A stretch of DNA of 64,000 nt from Pseudalkalibacillus hwajinpoensis (GCF_015234585.1 NZ_JADFCM010000001.1:1426001-1490000); one strand, 5' to 3'; shown: positions 9,326 to 19,785, numbered from the stretch's first letter. Program-made: numbers and translations. The notes: generated by a model from the sequence alone, not told the origin.

Positions 9326-9697
9326 TCATTCGAGTTAAATGTCATTCTGTGAAAAAGAAAGAATGAGATACATAGGAACTTAAACTTCATGATAAAGAGT
9401 AAGGAAGAGAGAGATCAGTCTATGAAGTGAGTAGGTTAAAATAAAAAAGAATGAATAGTATGTTAAGATAACAAAAAGGCATGTAACAAGATGGTTTCAT
9501 GCGAAGAAGAGACACTTATACAAAAAGCGTAGCTTATTAGTAGATTTTCTTTTGTATGATAATGACATAATAAAATATCGGCATATGAAATGAATGGAAG
9601 ATAGAAAAATATCTTCGGGTTGTTATAAATGAAGCAATAGATTATGATATCAACTATATTACATGAGTAAGGGGCAACCTATTGGAACGTTTTCTCA
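9326..9697. other. Non-coding gap, no feature recognised
   Basis: About 370 bp of AT-rich sequence between the repeat after gerE and the glcT promoter. I see no open frame with a plausible ribosome-binding site, no RNA gene and no strong hairpin apart from CATTCT/AGAATG near 9345-9365. Confidence 0.5.
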
Positions 9698-9726
9698 TTG
9701 ACGTTCGATCTGTTATTTACTATCAT
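9698..9726 (+). promoter_or_regulatory. SigA-type promoter of glcT
   Basis: TTGACG (9698-9703), 17-bp spacer, TATCAT (9721-9726), ending about 50 bp before the glcT start. Confidence 0.7.
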
Positions 9727-9777
9727 TAGTACGTTCATAATCACAAATGAAACCGGTTTAATGAGGGGAAATTGAAC

Positions 9778-10617
9778 ATGAATGGTGAATTTGAAATAAA
9801 GAAAATTCTAAATAATAATGTCGTAATTGCCGTTTCGGAGAATAATAATGAAGTCGTTTTAACGGGAAAAGGGATTGGCTTCAATCAGAAACAAGGCGAA
9901 AGACTCGATGAATCCAAAGTAGACAAGTATTTTGTTCTTATAGATAAGCATGAGCAGGAACAATATAAGTTATTAGTTCCACATGTCCCAGAATCTTTTA
10001 TCGGCATGATGAATGATACTATTTCGCTAATCGGAGATAAGCTGGATGCGGAGTTAGACGAGCATATCCACGTTTCCTTAACGGATCACCTTTCCTTTGC
10101 GATTAAACGCCTTCGTCAAGGATTGGATGTAAAGAATCCTTTTCTAGTCGAAACGCAAACAATGTATCCAAAAGAGTATACAATTGCTGAAGAAGTGATA
10201 CAGTTAATTAATCATAAGCTTGATGTGGCTCTTCCTGATGGAGAGATTGGGTTTGTTGCGTTACACATTCACAGTGCCATTACCAATAGAAGCGTAGGTA
10301 AACTTAACAAATATTCCGCTTTAATTAGTCAACTCGTTAAAGTAATTGAAGAATCTCTTCGAATTGAAATTAGTCGGACAGGAATTGATTATTTGCGTCT
10401 TGTACGTCATCTGAGACATGCGATTGAACGCAGTGAGTTAAATCAACCCGTTGAAGCACATGAACGATTAGAAAAAGTGTTGAAAGAAGAATATCCAGTG
10501 TGTTATAATCTGTCATGGAAGTTGATTAAAATTATGCAGAAGGAACTTCGTACGAATTTTCCTGATGCAGAAGCAGTCTACTTAACGATGCACTTGCAAA
10601 GGCTTTCTCCTAAATAA
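9778..10617 (+). CDS. glcT: Transcriptional antiterminator GlcT of the glucose PTS operon
   Basis: 279 residues with the BglG/SacY layout. An N-terminal RNA-binding domain (about 1-60, with Leu-Asn-Asn-Asn-Val) is followed by two PTS regulation domains. Phosphorylatable histidines are visible in Asp-Glu-His-Ile-His and Leu-His-Ile-His-Ser (PRD1) and in Val-Arg-His-Leu-Arg-His and Met-His-Leu (PRD2). GlcT binds the RAT hairpin in ptsG mRNA and prevents termination when glucose is transported. ATG 9778, 9 bp after GAGGGG, gives the family N-terminus Met-Asn-Gly. TTG 9772 lies too close to that site. Its RAT target lies directly downstream. Confidence 0.95.
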   Translation: MNGEFEIKKILNNNVVIAVSENNNEVVLTGKGIGFNQKQGERLDESKVDKYFVLIDKHEQEQYKLLVPHVPESFIGMMNDTISLIGDKLDAELDEHIHVSLTDHLSFAIKRLRQGLDVKNPFLVETQTMYPKEYTIAEEVIQLINHKLDVALPDGEIGFVALHIHSAITNRSVGKLNKYSALISQLVKVIEESLRIEISRTGIDYLRLVRHLRHAIERSELNQPVEAHERLEKVLKEEYPVCYNLSWKLIKIMQKELRTNFPDAEAVYLTMHLQRLSPK

Positions 10618-10633
10618 TTTTATACTTAACGGT

Positions 10634-10741
10634 AACGTGTTACTGATACGATCAGGCATGAGTGAAGCCGGAATGACAAAAACTGATTGGGGTATAGTAT
10701 ATCCTGATTGAGTTGTCATACCGTCCACTCATGCCTTTTTT
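10634..10741 (+). promoter_or_regulatory. ptsG leader: RAT antiterminator site and overlapping terminator
   Basis: The RAT-like sequence from ACGTGTTACTGATACGATC runs into GGCATGAGTG (10655-10664). That arm pairs with CACTCATGCC (10726-10735) ahead of a T run, forming a terminator with a long loop. RAT and terminator share bases, so GlcT binding to the RAT hairpin would block the terminator, as described for B. subtilis ptsG. The promoter must lie at the very end of glcT or in the first bases after it. I could not place it with confidence. Confidence 0.88.
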
Positions 10742-10783
10742 ATATTCAAATTTTTTGGGGGAAAAATAAAAGGAGGAAAACAC

Positions 10784-12820
10784 ATGTTTAAACAGGCTTT
10801 CGGGGTTTTACAGCGCGTTGGTAAAGCGCTAATGCTTCCAGTTGCAATTTTACCTGCAGCTGGACTATTGCTAGGTTTTGGTAATGCATTTCAAAATCCA
10901 ACTTTACTTGAAAAACTACCGTTCTTGTCAGCTGAATGGTTCCAGCTTCTTGCTACTGTCATGGAGGAGTCTGGTGGGATAGTATTTGCTAACCTTGCAC
11001 TACTATTTGCGGTTGGGGTAGCAATTGGTTTATCTGATGGAGACGGCGTTGCGGGTATTGCTGCAATTGTAGGTTTCCTTGTTATGAATATTACAATGGG
11101 TGTACTTGAAGGCGTATCAGCTGATCAAGTTGCTGAAAGCGCATCATATGCTAATGTGCTGGGTATACCTACATTACAAACAGGGGTTTTCGGAGGAATT
11201 ATAGTCGGTATTCTTGCCTCCTATATGTATAAACGGTATTATAATATTCAACTTCCTCAATATCTTGGTTTCTTTGCTGGGAAACGATTTGTTCCAATCG
11301 CTACGGCGGTTTCAGCTTTGATTCTTGGTGTAATTATGATTTTCGTTTGGCCACCTGTACAATCTGGCCTAAATGCTTTTTCACACAACATGCTTGATGC
11401 TAATCCAGCACTTGCTGCATTTGTATTCGGTGTCATTGAACGTTCGTTAATTCCATTCGGACTGCACCATATTTTCTACTCACCATTCTGGTTTGAGTTT
11501 GGACAATATACAAATGCTGCAGGTGAAATCATTCGAGGAGATCAAAAGATTTTCTTCGAACAGTTGAAAGATGGTGCTGAGTTAACTGCTGGTACATTCA
11601 TGACTGGTAAATTCCCGTTTATGATGTTTGGTCTTCCTGCAGCAGCGCTTGCTATGTATCATGAAGCTAGACCAGAAAAGAAAGCGGTTGTAGCAGGAAT
11701 CATGGGCTCTGCTGCACTTACTTCTTTCTTAACAGGGATAACTGAGCCGCTTGAATTTTCTTTCTTATTCGTAGCTCCAGTCCTTTTTGGAATTCATGCG
11801 ATTTTTGCAGGTCTTTCTTTTATGACAATGGCTTTACTTGATGTTAAAATTGGTATGACTTTCTCTGGTGGTGTCATTGATTTCCTTCTATTCGGAGTAC
11901 TTCAAGGTAGAACTGCCTGGTGGCTTGTTATTCCAGTAGGGTTAGTATTCGCATTAATCTATTACTTCGGCTTCCGTTTTGCGATTCGTAAGTTTAACTT
12001 AATGACTCCTGGACGAGAAGAAGATGAAGAGGATGAAATTGCTGACGATGGTCAGGACAATACAGCGCTTGCTTACAATGTGCTTCAAGCTCTTGGCGGT
12101 GAAAGCAATATTACAAGTCTTGACGCTTGTATTACACGACTTCGTGTTTCTGTTTCAGATAAAGGCGAAGTGGATAAGAAGCGTTTGAAACGTCTTGGTG
12201 CATCAGGTGTTATGGAAGTAGGAAATAACATTCAGGCTATTTTTGGAACGCAGTCCGATGGTTTGAAAGGACAAATCAGAGATATCATGAGTGGAAAAAC
12301 ACCAAAGCCACTTCAAGATGAGAAAAAAGAAGAAAAGAGTGAGCAAACTTCTGGAGTGAAGGGTGCTGATCATCTTATTTCTCCTCTAGAGGGTAAGATT
12401 ATGCCAATCACGGAAGTGCCTGATCAGGTCTTTTCTGGTAAGATGATGGGAGACGGTTTTGCGATTGAACCAACTGATGGCTTGATTGTCGCACCGGTTG
12501 ATGGCAAAATAATGAATGTGTTCCCAACGAAGCATGCAATTGGTATTGAGTCTGTTAATGGACGTGAGATCCTAATTCACGTTGGAATTGATACGGTTAA
12601 CCTCAAAGGTGAAGGTTTTGAAGTATTCATTAGCGAAGGCGATGAGATTAAGCAAGGACAGAAGCTTATGAAGGTTGATCTCTCATTTATTAAAGAGAAT
12701 GCAACATCAACTATTACGCCTATTGTATTTACTAACCTTGAAGAGGGAGAAACAATTGATCTTTCGAAAGAAGGAACTGTTTCTCGGGAAGACAAAGATA
12801 TTATTACAATATCAAAATAA
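10784..12820 (+). CDS. ptsG: PTS glucose transporter, EIICBA fusion
   Basis: 678 residues in the order EIIC-EIIB-EIIA. The membrane EIIC domain (about 1-400) carries glucose. EIIB has the phosphorylated cysteine in Leu-Asp-Ala-Cys-Ile-Thr-Arg-Leu-Arg (about residue 447). EIIA has the active histidine in Leu-Ile-His-Val-Gly-Ile-Asp (about 600). A Glu/Asp-rich linker joins C to B and a Lys/Glu-rich linker joins B to A. GGAGG precedes the ATG. It is followed by ptsH and ptsI, so transport and general PTS proteins are co-expressed under GlcT control. Glucose is the likely substrate, and a related sugar cannot be excluded from sequence alone. Confidence 0.94.
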   Translation: MFKQAFGVLQRVGKALMLPVAILPAAGLLLGFGNAFQNPTLLEKLPFLSAEWFQLLATVMEESGGIVFANLALLFAVGVAIGLSDGDGVAGIAAIVGFLVMNITMGVLEGVSADQVAESASYANVLGIPTLQTGVFGGIIVGILASYMYKRYYNIQLPQYLGFFAGKRFVPIATAVSALILGVIMIFVWPPVQSGLNAFSHNMLDANPALAAFVFGVIERSLIPFGLHHIFYSPFWFEFGQYTNAAGEIIRGDQKIFFEQLKDGAELTAGTFMTGKFPFMMFGLPAAALAMYHEARPEKKAVVAGIMGSAALTSFLTGITEPLEFSFLFVAPVLFGIHAIFAGLSFMTMALLDVKIGMTFSGGVIDFLLFGVLQGRTAWWLVIPVGLVFALIYYFGFRFAIRKFNLMTPGREEDEEDEIADDGQDNTALAYNVLQALGGESNITSLDACITRLRVSVSDKGEVDKKRLKRLGASGVMEVGNNIQAIFGTQSDGLKGQIRDIMSGKTPKPLQDEKKEEKSEQTSGVKGADHLISPLEGKIMPITEVPDQVFSGKMMGDGFAIEPTDGLIVAPVDGKIMNVFPTKHAIGIESVNGREILIHVGIDTVNLKGEGFEVFISEGDEIKQGQKLMKVDLSFIKENATSTITPIVFTNLEEGETIDLSKEGTVSREDKDIITISK

Positions 12821-12851
12821 AAAATATAACATTTGAAAGAGGGAATTGAAA

Positions 12852-13118
12852 ATGGCAGAGAAAAATTTCACAGTAACAAGCGAATCAGGAATCCACGCAC
12901 GCCCAGCGACAGCACTAGTAAACAAAGCAGGTCAATACAGCTCTGACGTAACGCTTGATTACAACGGGAAGTCTGTAAACTTGAAATCCATCATGGGTGT
13001 TATGAGTCTTGGTATCCAACAAAATTCTGAAATCACTATCAAAGCAGAAGGATCAGATGCTGACGATGCGATTGCAGGACTAACTGAAGTTATGGAAAAC
13101 GAAGGTCTAGGCAAGTAA
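12852..13118 (+). CDS. ptsH: Phosphocarrier protein HPr
   Basis: 88 residues. Carries phosphate from Enzyme I to EIIA. The phosphorylated His-15 is in Ser-Gly-Ile-His-Ala-Arg-Pro-Ala. The regulatory Ser-46 is in Asn-Leu-Lys-Ser-Ile-Met-Gly-Val-Met, the target of HPr kinase in carbon catabolite control. ATG 12852 follows GAAAGAGGG and gives the standard Met-Ala-Glu-Lys start. A TTG six bases upstream is less likely. The stop overlaps the ptsI start by one base. Confidence 0.97.
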   Translation: MAEKNFTVTSESGIHARPATALVNKAGQYSSDVTLDYNGKSVNLKSIMGVMSLGIQQNSEITIKAEGSDADDAIAGLTEVMENEGLGK

Positions 13119-14845
13119 TGTCTAACCAACTGACTGGAATTGGCGCTTCTGCGGGAATTGCTATCGCTAAAGCGTTCGTACTTGAAAATCCGGCACTTGA
13201 AATTGAACAAAAGTCAATTACTGATGCTGGTGCTGAAATCGAACGTTTTGAAGCGGCCGTTCATCGTGCTAAAGAAGAACTAGAAGTCATTAAGAATCAC
13301 GCCAATGAACAGCTCGGAGAAGATAAAGCAGCGATTTTTGCTGCTCATCTTCTCGTTTTATCTGATCCAGAGTTGTTGAATGCAGTGAAAGATAAAGTTA
13401 ATAATGAAAAAGTAAATGCTGAAAGTGCAATGAGTGAAGTTTCCAATATGTTTATTAGCATGTTTGAGAACATGGATAATGAGTATATGAAAGAACGTGC
13501 TGCTGATATTCGAGACGTATCTAAACGTGTACTGGCTCATTTACTTGGCGTTACGTTTACATCTCCAGGTGCAATCACCGATGAAGTTATTGTTCTAGCT
13601 GAAGATCTCACTCCTTCTGACACTGCTCAATTAAATAAGCAGTTTGTTAAAGGGTTTGCGACGGATATTGGTGGTAGAACATCTCACTCTGCTATCATGG
13701 CGCGTTCAATGGAAATTCCAGCTGTCGTTGGAACGAAAACCATTACTTCTGAAGATGTGGAAGGTAAACTAGTTATTATTGATGGTATCGATGGTAATGT
13801 GATCGTTGATCCTTCTGAAGAAGAAATTGCGGAATATACAAAGAAAAAGGAACACTTTGAAGCTAAAAAACAAGAGTGGGCGAAGCTTGTTAATGAGCCA
13901 ACAACAACGAAAGATGAGAAACATGTTGAGCTTGCAGCAAACATCGGAACTCCTGAAGATGTAAAAGGTGTCCTTGAAAACGGTGGAGAAGGCGTCGGCC
14001 TTTATCGTACTGAATTTCTATATATGGGCCGTAACGAATTGCCATCAGAAGAAGAGCAGTTCAAGGCTTACAAAGAAGTTCTTGAAAAAATGGATGGTAA
14101 GCCTGTCGTAATCCGTACACTTGATATCGGTGGAGATAAAGAGCTACCTTACTTAAATCTTCCGAAAGAAATGAATCCATTCCTTGGGTTCCGTGCGATT
14201 CGTCTTTGCCTGGAAGAGACGGAAATTTTCCGTACTCAGCTGCGTGCACTTCTTCGCGCAAGTGTTTTCGGTAACTTGAAAGTAATGTTCCCTATGATTG
14301 CAACTGTCGGTGAATTCCGTCAGGCTAAAGAGATGCTTCTTTCTGTTAAAGAGGAGCTAATCGGGGAAGGTATTCAGGTATCAGAAGATATTGAAATTGG
14401 TATGATGGTTGAAATTCCTGCAACGGCGGCAATGGCTGACGTTTTTGCTAAAGAAGTTGATTTCTTTAGTGTTGGAACTAACGATCTTATTCAATATACG
14501 ATGGCTGCTGATCGTATGAATCAAAAGGTATCTTACCTTTACCAACCATATAATCCTGCAATTCTTAGACTTGTTAAAATGGTCATTGATGCAGCTCATA
14601 AAGAAGGCAAGTGGGCTGGTATGTGTGGTGAAATGGCGGGAGACCAGATTGCGATCCCAATCCTTCTTGGTCTTGGACTCGATGAATTCAGCATGAGTGC
14701 GACTTCGATTTTGCCTGCTAGAAGTCAAATGACGAAGCTATCTAAAGAAGAGATTTCTTCTCATATCGATCATATTCTTTCACTTGCAACAAATGAAGAA
14801 GTGGTTGCCTATGTACAAGAACATTTCGCAACGGAAGAGCTATAG
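13118..14845 (+). CDS. ptsI: PTS Enzyme I (PEP-protein phosphotransferase)
   Basis: 575 residues. Moves phosphate from PEP to HPr. The catalytic histidine is in [12 protein letters not shown] (about residue 190). The PEP-binding barrel shows Gly-Val-Gly-Leu-Tyr-Arg-Thr-Glu-Phe, and the active Cys lies in Gly-Met-Cys-Gly-Glu-Met-Ala-Gly. Translation is coupled to ptsH (TAATG). The last codons and stop are part of the terminator stem. Confidence 0.97.
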   Translation: MSNQLTGIGASAGIAIAKAFVLENPALEIEQKSITDAGAEIERFEAAVHRAKEELEVIKNHANEQLGEDKAAIFAAHLLVLSDPELLNAVKDKVNNEKVNAESAMSEVSNMFISMFENMDNEYMKERAADIRDVSKRVLAHLLGVTFTSPGAITDEVIVLAEDLTPSDTAQLNKQFVKGFATDIGGRTSHSAIMARSMEIPAVVGTKTITSEDVEGKLVIIDGIDGNVIVDPSEEEIAEYTKKKEHFEAKKQEWAKLVNEPTTTKDEKHVELAANIGTPEDVKGVLENGGEGVGLYRTEFLYMGRNELPSEEEQFKAYKEVLEKMDGKPVVIRTLDIGGDKELPYLNLPKEMNPFLGFRAIRLCLEETEIFRTQLRALLRASVFGNLKVMFPMIATVGEFRQAKEMLLSVKEELIGEGIQVSEDIEIGMMVEIPATAAMADVFAKEVDFFSVGTNDLIQYTMAADRMNQKVSYLYQPYNPAILRLVKMVIDAAHKEGKWAGMCGEMAGDQIAIPILLGLGLDEFSMSATSILPARSQMTKLSKEEISSHIDHILSLATNEEVVAYVQEHFATEEL

Positions 14846-14868
14846 GAAACTATAGCTCTTCTTTTTTT
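14834..14868 (+). terminator. Terminator of the pts operon
   Basis: A perfect 12-bp stem (14834-14845 with 14850-14861) has a GAAA tetraloop and is followed by T7. The left arm is the end of ptsI including its TAG stop. Confidence 0.93.
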
Positions 14869-14929
14869 ATTTACATATGTTCATGATTCGTTTTTAAGGC
14901 AATGATGAATTAGGTAAGTATTTTACGCT

Positions 14930-14961
14930 ACTTCTTATACATGGGCAAATGAATAAGAAGT
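14930..14961. promoter_or_regulatory. Inverted repeat upstream of the MarR-type gene, possible operator
   Basis: ACTTCTTAT (14930-14938) and ATAAGAAGT (14953-14961) form a perfect 9-bp inverted repeat with a 14-base centre, about 75 bp before ysmB. MarR proteins often bind such palindromes at their own promoters. The assignment is inference. Confidence 0.35.
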
Positions 14962-15037
14962 TAGAAGGAGTCATCTCTTGCAATTCATATCGGTTACAAT
15001 CAAAATAGAATGTAAGATATTATAAGGGGGAGACTAG

Positions 15038-15487
15038 ATGTCTGAAGAATTAACAAGAGAACCAGCGTCAATTGTTGATATAGAGAAATCACTTCGTATG
15101 GTTGCTGGTATTATTAAACAACATGGACGGGAACTTTTGAGTGAATTTTCCATTACACCTCCTCAATTTCTTGCGCTCCAATGGCTTTCTGAATACGGTG
15201 ATTTAACTATTGGAGAACTGTCTAATAAAATGTATCTTGCCTGTAGTACGACGACGGATCTCGTGGATCGTATGGAAAAAACGGAGCTAGTAAAACGAGT
15301 GAAAGACCCACACGATCGACGAGTCGTACGAATTCATATATTAGATAAGGGAAATGAAATAATTAAAAAAGTGATTCATAAAAGACAGGTCTATTTGGAA
15401 AACATTACCCAGAAATTCTCGGGGGATCAAGTAAAAGCACTTGAAGAAAGTTTGCATTTACTTTATGACGAAATGAAAAAGAACTAA
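15038..15487 (+). CDS. ysmB: MarR family transcriptional regulator (YsmB-like)
   Basis: 149 residues with a winged helix-turn-helix: Leu-Thr-Ile-Gly-Glu-Leu-Ser, then a recognition helix Cys-Ser-Thr-Thr-Thr-Asp-Leu-Val-Asp-Arg-Met-Glu, and a wing with Asp-Pro-His-Asp-Arg-Arg-Val-Val-Arg. This is the classic MarR signature. The ligand and targets are unknown. It sits directly before racE, matching YsmB of B. subtilis by neighbourhood. GGGGGAG precedes the ATG, and 30 bp separate it from racE, so the two probably share a transcript. Confidence 0.85.
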   Translation: MSEELTREPASIVDIEKSLRMVAGIIKQHGRELLSEFSITPPQFLALQWLSEYGDLTIGELSNKMYLACSTTTDLVDRMEKTELVKRVKDPHDRRVVRIHILDKGNEIIKKVIHKRQVYLENITQKFSGDQVKALEESLHLLYDEMKKN

Positions 15488-15517
15488 CTGGACCGGTAAG
15501 TAGAGAGGCGAAATATT

Positions 15518-16315
15518 TTGAAGAAACCAATCGGGGTTATTGATTCAGGTGTTGGCGGGCTAACGGTAGCAAGAGAGATTATGCGACAGCTACCAAAAGA
15601 AGAAATTGTTTATTTAGGTGATACAGCAAGATGTCCTTATGGGCCTAGAACGGTTGCTGAGGTGAGGCAGTTCACCTGGGAAATGACGAATTACCTATTA
15701 GAGCAATACCATATTAAAATGCTCATTATTGCTTGTAATACTGCGACGGCTGTCGTTCTTAAAGAGATTCAAGATGAACTATCTATCCCCGTAAGAGGTG
15801 TTATTCACCCTGGAGCAAGAAGTGCTTTGAAAGAAACGACAAATAAGTATGTTGGAGTAATTGGAACGACTGGTACTGTAAAAAGTCGAGCTTACGAGTA
15901 CTCCCTTAAAGCTATTGATAATGATATTAAAGTGGAAAGTCTTGCGTGCCCTCCCTTTGTGCCGCTGGTCGAAACCGGAAATCTGAACAGTGAAGAAACG
16001 TATCAGACTGTCAGAAGCACGCTTGCCCCATTGATGGATAAAGGAATCGATACCCTGATATTAGGATGTACACATTATCCATTATTAGAATCAGTGATTC
16101 AATCAGTCATGGGAGACGATACAGCCATTATTTGTTCAGGCGATGAAACAGCATATGAAGTGAGTGGTATTCTAGAGTACAGTTCACTTTTATATACAGG
16201 TGATGAACGTCCATCGCATACATTTCTTACAACTGGATCAATTGACAACTTCGCTAGGATTGCGAGCCATTGGCTGGATTATCCTGTCGCTAATGTTGAA
16301 CGTATCGAACTCTAA
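15518..16315 (+). CDS. racE: Glutamate racemase
   Basis: 265 residues. Converts L- to D-glutamate for peptidoglycan (and poly-gamma-glutamate where made). The two catalytic cysteines are in Ile-Ile-Ala-Cys-Asn-Thr-Ala-Thr-Ala and Leu-Gly-Cys-Thr-His-Tyr-Pro-Leu-Leu. The N-terminal Ile-Asp-Ser-Gly-Val-Gly-Gly-Leu-Thr motif is diagnostic. It starts at TTG 15518, 7 bp after GAGAGGCG. No ATG lies nearby in frame. Confidence 0.96.
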   Translation: MKKPIGVIDSGVGGLTVAREIMRQLPKEEIVYLGDTARCPYGPRTVAEVRQFTWEMTNYLLEQYHIKMLIIACNTATAVVLKEIQDELSIPVRGVIHPGARSALKETTNKYVGVIGTTGTVKSRAYEYSLKAIDNDIKVESLACPPFVPLVETGNLNSEETYQTVRSTLAPLMDKGIDTLILGCTHYPLLESVIQSVMGDDTAIICSGDETAYEVSGILEYSSLLYTGDERPSHTFLTTGSIDNFARIASHWLDYPVANVERIEL

Positions 16316-16339
16316 TCTATCAAAGGTTAGAGTTTTTTA
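16308..16339 (+). terminator. Terminator of racE
   Basis: AACTCTAATC (16308-16317) pairs with GGTTAGAGTT (16325-16334), followed by T residues. The stem includes the racE stop codon. Confidence 0.85.
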
Positions 16340-16525
16340 GTTATCTAAAAAATTAATCTTTCTCAAAAAAATTTCTAGAAATCACCAAGGTTCAATATCG
16401 TAGCCAATTTTTGAAGCTCGTATCTCTCCTAATAAATGATAAAACAAGTTATTCAAATTACTCAGGTATAAATTGAAATATAACTCGTATAAATGGTAGT
16501 ACAAACCATCCGGGGAGGGATAGCT

Positions 16526-17611
16526 ATGCGTTTACGCGGAATTGGGTTCGCGCTATTGTTGCTTTCATGTATATTAACAATATCTGGTTGCGGTTTCGGT
16601 TTTGAAAAATCATTAAAGGAAATCGATCCTCCTAAAGTCGATTATGTAAAAGATGGAGAACAGATGGAGGATAATGAGACAGGTGCTACAAAAGAAGGTG
16701 AAGTAGAAGAAGCGACGGGTGAAGAGGCGGCTGATGAAGCCACTGGAATGACGACTCGTCAACTCTATTTACTTGATGCCAATGGAATGGTTGTGCCACA
16801 GAGCGTTCAACTTCCTGCCGTAGAAGGTGCTGCAAAACAAGCGTTAGAATACCTTGTTGTTGATGGTCCAGTGACAGAAATGCTTCCTAACGGCTTTAAA
16901 GCTGTGTTGCCTGCTGGAACTGTTATCCAGGGCGTTGATCAAGTTGATGAAACGGTGGTTGTAGATTTCTCAAATGAGTTTAAAGATTATGCTGCAGAAA
17001 ATGAGAAACAAATTCTTGAGGCTGTCACTTGGACATTAACTCAATTTGACGGAATTGAGAAGGTGAAAATTCAAATCAATGGCTATGATCAACAGGAAAT
17101 GCCTGTGAATGGGACGCCAATCGGTGAGAGTGTTAGCAGGGCGAATGGGATTAACCATGAGATGGGTAATGTGGTTGATGTTTCCAATAGCGAAGATGTA
17201 ACCGTCTATTTCATGGCACAAAGTGAAGACTATGCATACTACGTCCCAGTTACGAAACGCATGGAAGGCGTCTCGGATGATGTGCGAGGCGTATTGAAAG
17301 GACTAATGGAAGGACCGGCAGTTCATTCCGGCTTATTTAGTCAACTATCTAAAGACGTAAAATTATTGAAGGCTGAAGAGGAAGATGGTTTATTAACGCT
17401 AGATTTTAATGAAGCGATCTTAACTGGATCAGAAGAGATGGTTATTCAGAAAGATATTATAAATAGTCTGGTTCTTTCGTTAACCGAGAAGGAAAGCATT
17501 AATGAAGTAGCTATTACTGTTGATGGTCACCCAGAAGTCATTGATGAAGCTGGTAATGCTTTGTCAGAACCAGTTTCAAGGCCAGAAGACGTTAACAAAG
17601 TGGGTTTTTAA
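16526..17611 (+). CDS. gerM: Spore germination/sporulation lipoprotein GerM
   Basis: 361 residues. A signal peptide ends in a lipobox, Thr-Ile-Ser-Gly-Cys, so the protein is a membrane-anchored lipoprotein. An acidic Glu/Ala-rich linker is followed by two GerMN domains (about residues 85-200 and 230-350, each with an Asp-Phe-(Ser/Asn)-(Asn/Glu) strand). GerM is a sporulation protein affecting septum and cortex and later germination in B. subtilis. I use ATG 16526, which follows GGGGAGGG. An upstream ATG at 16493 has no site. A loose SigE-like pair (GTATAAA, CGTATAAA, 13 apart) precedes it. Confidence 0.93.
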   Translation: MRLRGIGFALLLLSCILTISGCGFGFEKSLKEIDPPKVDYVKDGEQMEDNETGATKEGEVEEATGEEAADEATGMTTRQLYLLDANGMVVPQSVQLPAVEGAAKQALEYLVVDGPVTEMLPNGFKAVLPAGTVIQGVDQVDETVVVDFSNEFKDYAAENEKQILEAVTWTLTQFDGIEKVKIQINGYDQQEMPVNGTPIGESVSRANGINHEMGNVVDVSNSEDVTVYFMAQSEDYAYYVPVTKRMEGVSDDVRGVLKGLMEGPAVHSGLFSQLSKDVKLLKAEEEDGLLTLDFNEAILTGSEEMVIQKDIINSLVLSLTEKESINEVAITVDGHPEVIDEAGNALSEPVSRPEDVNKVGF

Positions 17612-17630
17612 AATAGAATATGATACGATT

Positions 17631-17657
17631 AAGAGGCAGGTGTACTGCCTCTTTTTC
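17631..17657 (+). terminator. Terminator of gerM
   Basis: AAGAGGCAG and CTGCCTCTT form a 9-bp stem with a GTGTA loop and trailing T residues. Confidence 0.88.
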
Positions 17658-17670
17658 TATTTAAATGAAG

Positions 17671-17753
17671 GTTAGTTAGGCTTATTACGATTAAATTCAT
17701 GGGTCATCTGAAATTCAGTAACGTTTATTAACATAGTCTAGAAAAGATAAAAG
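17671..17753 (+). repeat. Possible degenerate copy D of the dispersed repeat
   Basis: In the gerM-rph gap, GTTAGGCTTATTACGAT and, 40 bp on, ACGTTTATTAACATAG followed by AGAAAAGATA resemble the two ends of copy A in the same order. The spacing is shorter and the identity lower. Confidence 0.3.
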
Positions 17754-17813
17754 GTAGTTTCATTAAATGGTTATGATTTAGTAATGAAAGAGATGGGGAA
17801 CAGGAGGAAGAGT

Positions 17814-18572
17814 ATGAGAATTGATGGACGTAAGGAAGATGAGCTTAGAGCGATACATATTGAAAGAGATTATATAAAGCATCCGGAAGGTTCTGTATTA
17901 ATTACTGTAGGAGATACAAAAGTGATTTGCTCTGCATCAATAGAGGATCGCGTACCACCTTTTATGCGAGGACAGGGGAAAGGGTGGATTGCAGCCGAGT
18001 ATGCTATGTTGCCAAGAGCTACTGAACAAAGAAACATTCGTGAATCAAGTAAAGGGAAAGTTGCTGGTCGAACAATGGAGATTCAGCGACTAATTGGAAG
18101 AGCACTTCGGACGGTAGTTGACCTTGAAGCACTTGGAGAACGCACGATTTGGATTGATTGTGATGTAATTCAGGCAGATGGCGGCACTCGAACTGCTTCT
18201 ATTACTGGCGCATTTGTAGCACTTGCACTGGCTGTAGAAAAAGGTATGAATCGAAAGCAAATTAAGAAAATGCCATTAACTGATTTTCTTGCAGCCACTT
18301 CGGTAGGAATTGATCAAGGTGGAACGGCTTTATTGGACCTTTGTTATAAGGAAGATTCCTCTGCTCATGTGGATATGAATATTGTTATGACTGGTAGTGG
18401 GGAATTCGTGGAACTACAGGGAACAGGTGAAGAAGCAACGTTTAATATGAATCAATTAAATGAAATGCTTGCGCTAGGTAAAGATGGTGTTGAGAAATTG
18501 ATTCAGAAGCAAACAGAAGTGATCGGTGAGTTTGCTTCAAAAATAAAGGAGGAATCTACGGACGATGCGTAA
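17814..18572 (+). CDS. rph: Ribonuclease PH
   Basis: 252 residues. A phosphorolytic 3'-5' exoribonuclease that trims tRNA 3' ends. Family signatures: Arg-Ile-Asp-Gly-Arg at the N-terminus, [11 protein letters not shown] and [15 protein letters not shown]. ATG 17814 follows GGAGGAAGAG and gives the usual Met-Arg-Ile-Asp start. A start 30 bp upstream is rejected because it lies before that site. The gene overlaps rdgB by 8 bp. Confidence 0.96.
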   Translation: MRIDGRKEDELRAIHIERDYIKHPEGSVLITVGDTKVICSASIEDRVPPFMRGQGKGWIAAEYAMLPRATEQRNIRESSKGKVAGRTMEIQRLIGRALRTVVDLEALGERTIWIDCDVIQADGGTRTASITGAFVALALAVEKGMNRKQIKKMPLTDFLAATSVGIDQGGTALLDLCYKEDSSAHVDMNIVMTGSGEFVELQGTGEEATFNMNQLNEMLALGKDGVEKLIQKQTEVIGEFASKIKEESTDDA

Positions 18573-19158
18573 ACTTCTTATTGCAACAAAGAATGAAGGT
18601 AAAGTAAGAGAATTTAAGAGAAGGTTCGAGTCAGAAGAGCTTACTGTAATTTCTTTATTGGATCTCGAAGAAGCGCCTGACGTGGCAGAAACTGGTCATA
18701 CTTTTGCGGAGAATGCCGTACTAAAAGCCGAAGCCATTATGAAATTAACAAACCAACCGGTTATTGCGGATGATTCTGGGCTTGTCATAGATGCACTTGA
18801 TGGTGATCCCGGGGTTTATTCGGCTAGATATGCAGGACTCGATAAAAATGATGAAGCAAACATGGACAAAGTTCTCGAAGAAATGAAGAATGTACCTGAA
18901 GAAGATCGTGGAGCTTCTTTTCAATGTATTCTAGCGGTCGCCATCCCTGGTCAAAACACGGAAGTTTTTTCGGGTTCATGCAAGGGGACAATTGCTTTTG
19001 AACGTTCTGGAAACTACGGGTTCGGTTATGATCCAATTTTCTACCTGCCTTCATACGGTAAAACGATGGCTGAACTTTCTCCTGAAGAAAAAAATGCTAT
19101 CTCACATAGAGGACAAGCTCTTGATCGTTTAGAAAAGGGATTTAAGGATTTATTTTAA
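18565..19158 (+). CDS. rdgB: XTP/dITP diphosphatase (RdgB/HAM1 family, YsnA)
   Basis: 197 residues. Hydrolyses dITP and XTP to monophosphates, keeping deaminated purines out of DNA and RNA. Motifs: Ala-Thr-Lys-Asn-Glu-Gly-Lys at the N-terminus, [16 protein letters not shown] and Gly-Tyr-Asp-Pro-Ile-Phe. It overlaps the end of rph, with AAAGGAGG inside rph as its ribosome-binding site. Same order as B. subtilis rph-ysnA-ysnB. Confidence 0.95.
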   Translation: MRKLLIATKNEGKVREFKRRFESEELTVISLLDLEEAPDVAETGHTFAENAVLKAEAIMKLTNQPVIADDSGLVIDALDGDPGVYSARYAGLDKNDEANMDKVLEEMKNVPEEDRGASFQCILAVAIPGQNTEVFSGSCKGTIAFERSGNYGFGYDPIFYLPSYGKTMAELSPEEKNAISHRGQALDRLEKGFKDLF

Positions 19159-19266
19159 AACATATGGATAACTAATGATTTGAACTCGTTGAATATACGG
19201 CTTCTTTGCCTGAGTTAACATTAATAGCATTCATGACTCGACTCTAAATTGAAGAGGTGACGTGAG

Positions 19267-19782
19267 ATGAAAGTTCTAGTTGTAAGTGATAATCATAGTT
19301 CTAACGAAGAATTGCAGAATCTTGTAGAGAGACATCAAAATGAAGTCGAATGTATGATCCACTGTGGAGATTCAGAATTTGATTATGATGCATCTGAAAT
19401 GCTACCTTTTCAGGTGAGAGTGAGTGGAAACTGTGATTATGACCATCGTTATCCAGATGAATCGGTCGATAAAGTAGGGAACAAAACTGTTTTTACGACC
19501 CATGGACATTTATATAATGTGAAAATGACGTTAATGAAATTGCAGTATAAAGCTGAAGAAGTACAAGCGGATCTTGTTTGTTTTGGTCATTCTCATGAGG
19601 TCCTATCTGTATTTGAGGAAGGAACACTGTTTCTTAATCCTGGTAGTGTCAAACTTCCGAGAAAACCGCCGATTCAAACTTATGCGATTGTAGAATGGTC
19701 TGAAAATGATGTTAGCGTGACGTATCGTGATGAAAATGGGGAAATAGTAGAAGATCTTTCAAAAATATTTTCTCTCACTTAG
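19267..19782 (+). CDS. ysnB: Metallophosphoesterase YsnB (YfcE/MJ0936 family)
   Basis: 171 residues of a calcineurin-like phosphoesterase: Val-Ser-Asp-Asn-His, His-Cys-Gly-Asp-Ser-Glu, Gly-Asn-Cys-Asp, Thr-His-Gly-His and Gly-His-Ser-His-Glu, then Asn-Pro-Gly-Ser-Val-Lys-Leu-Pro-Arg. These place two metal ions. Family members act on small phosphodiesters or phosphomonoesters, and the natural substrate is not known. GAAGAGGTGACG precedes the ATG. Confidence 0.9.
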   Translation: MKVLVVSDNHSSNEELQNLVERHQNEVECMIHCGDSEFDYDASEMLPFQVRVSGNCDYDHRYPDESVDKVGNKTVFTTHGHLYNVKMTLMKLQYKAEEVQADLVCFGHSHEVLSVFEEGTLFLNPGSVKLPRKPPIQTYAIVEWSENDVSVTYRDENGEIVEDLSKIFSLT

Positions 19783-19785
19783 GAA

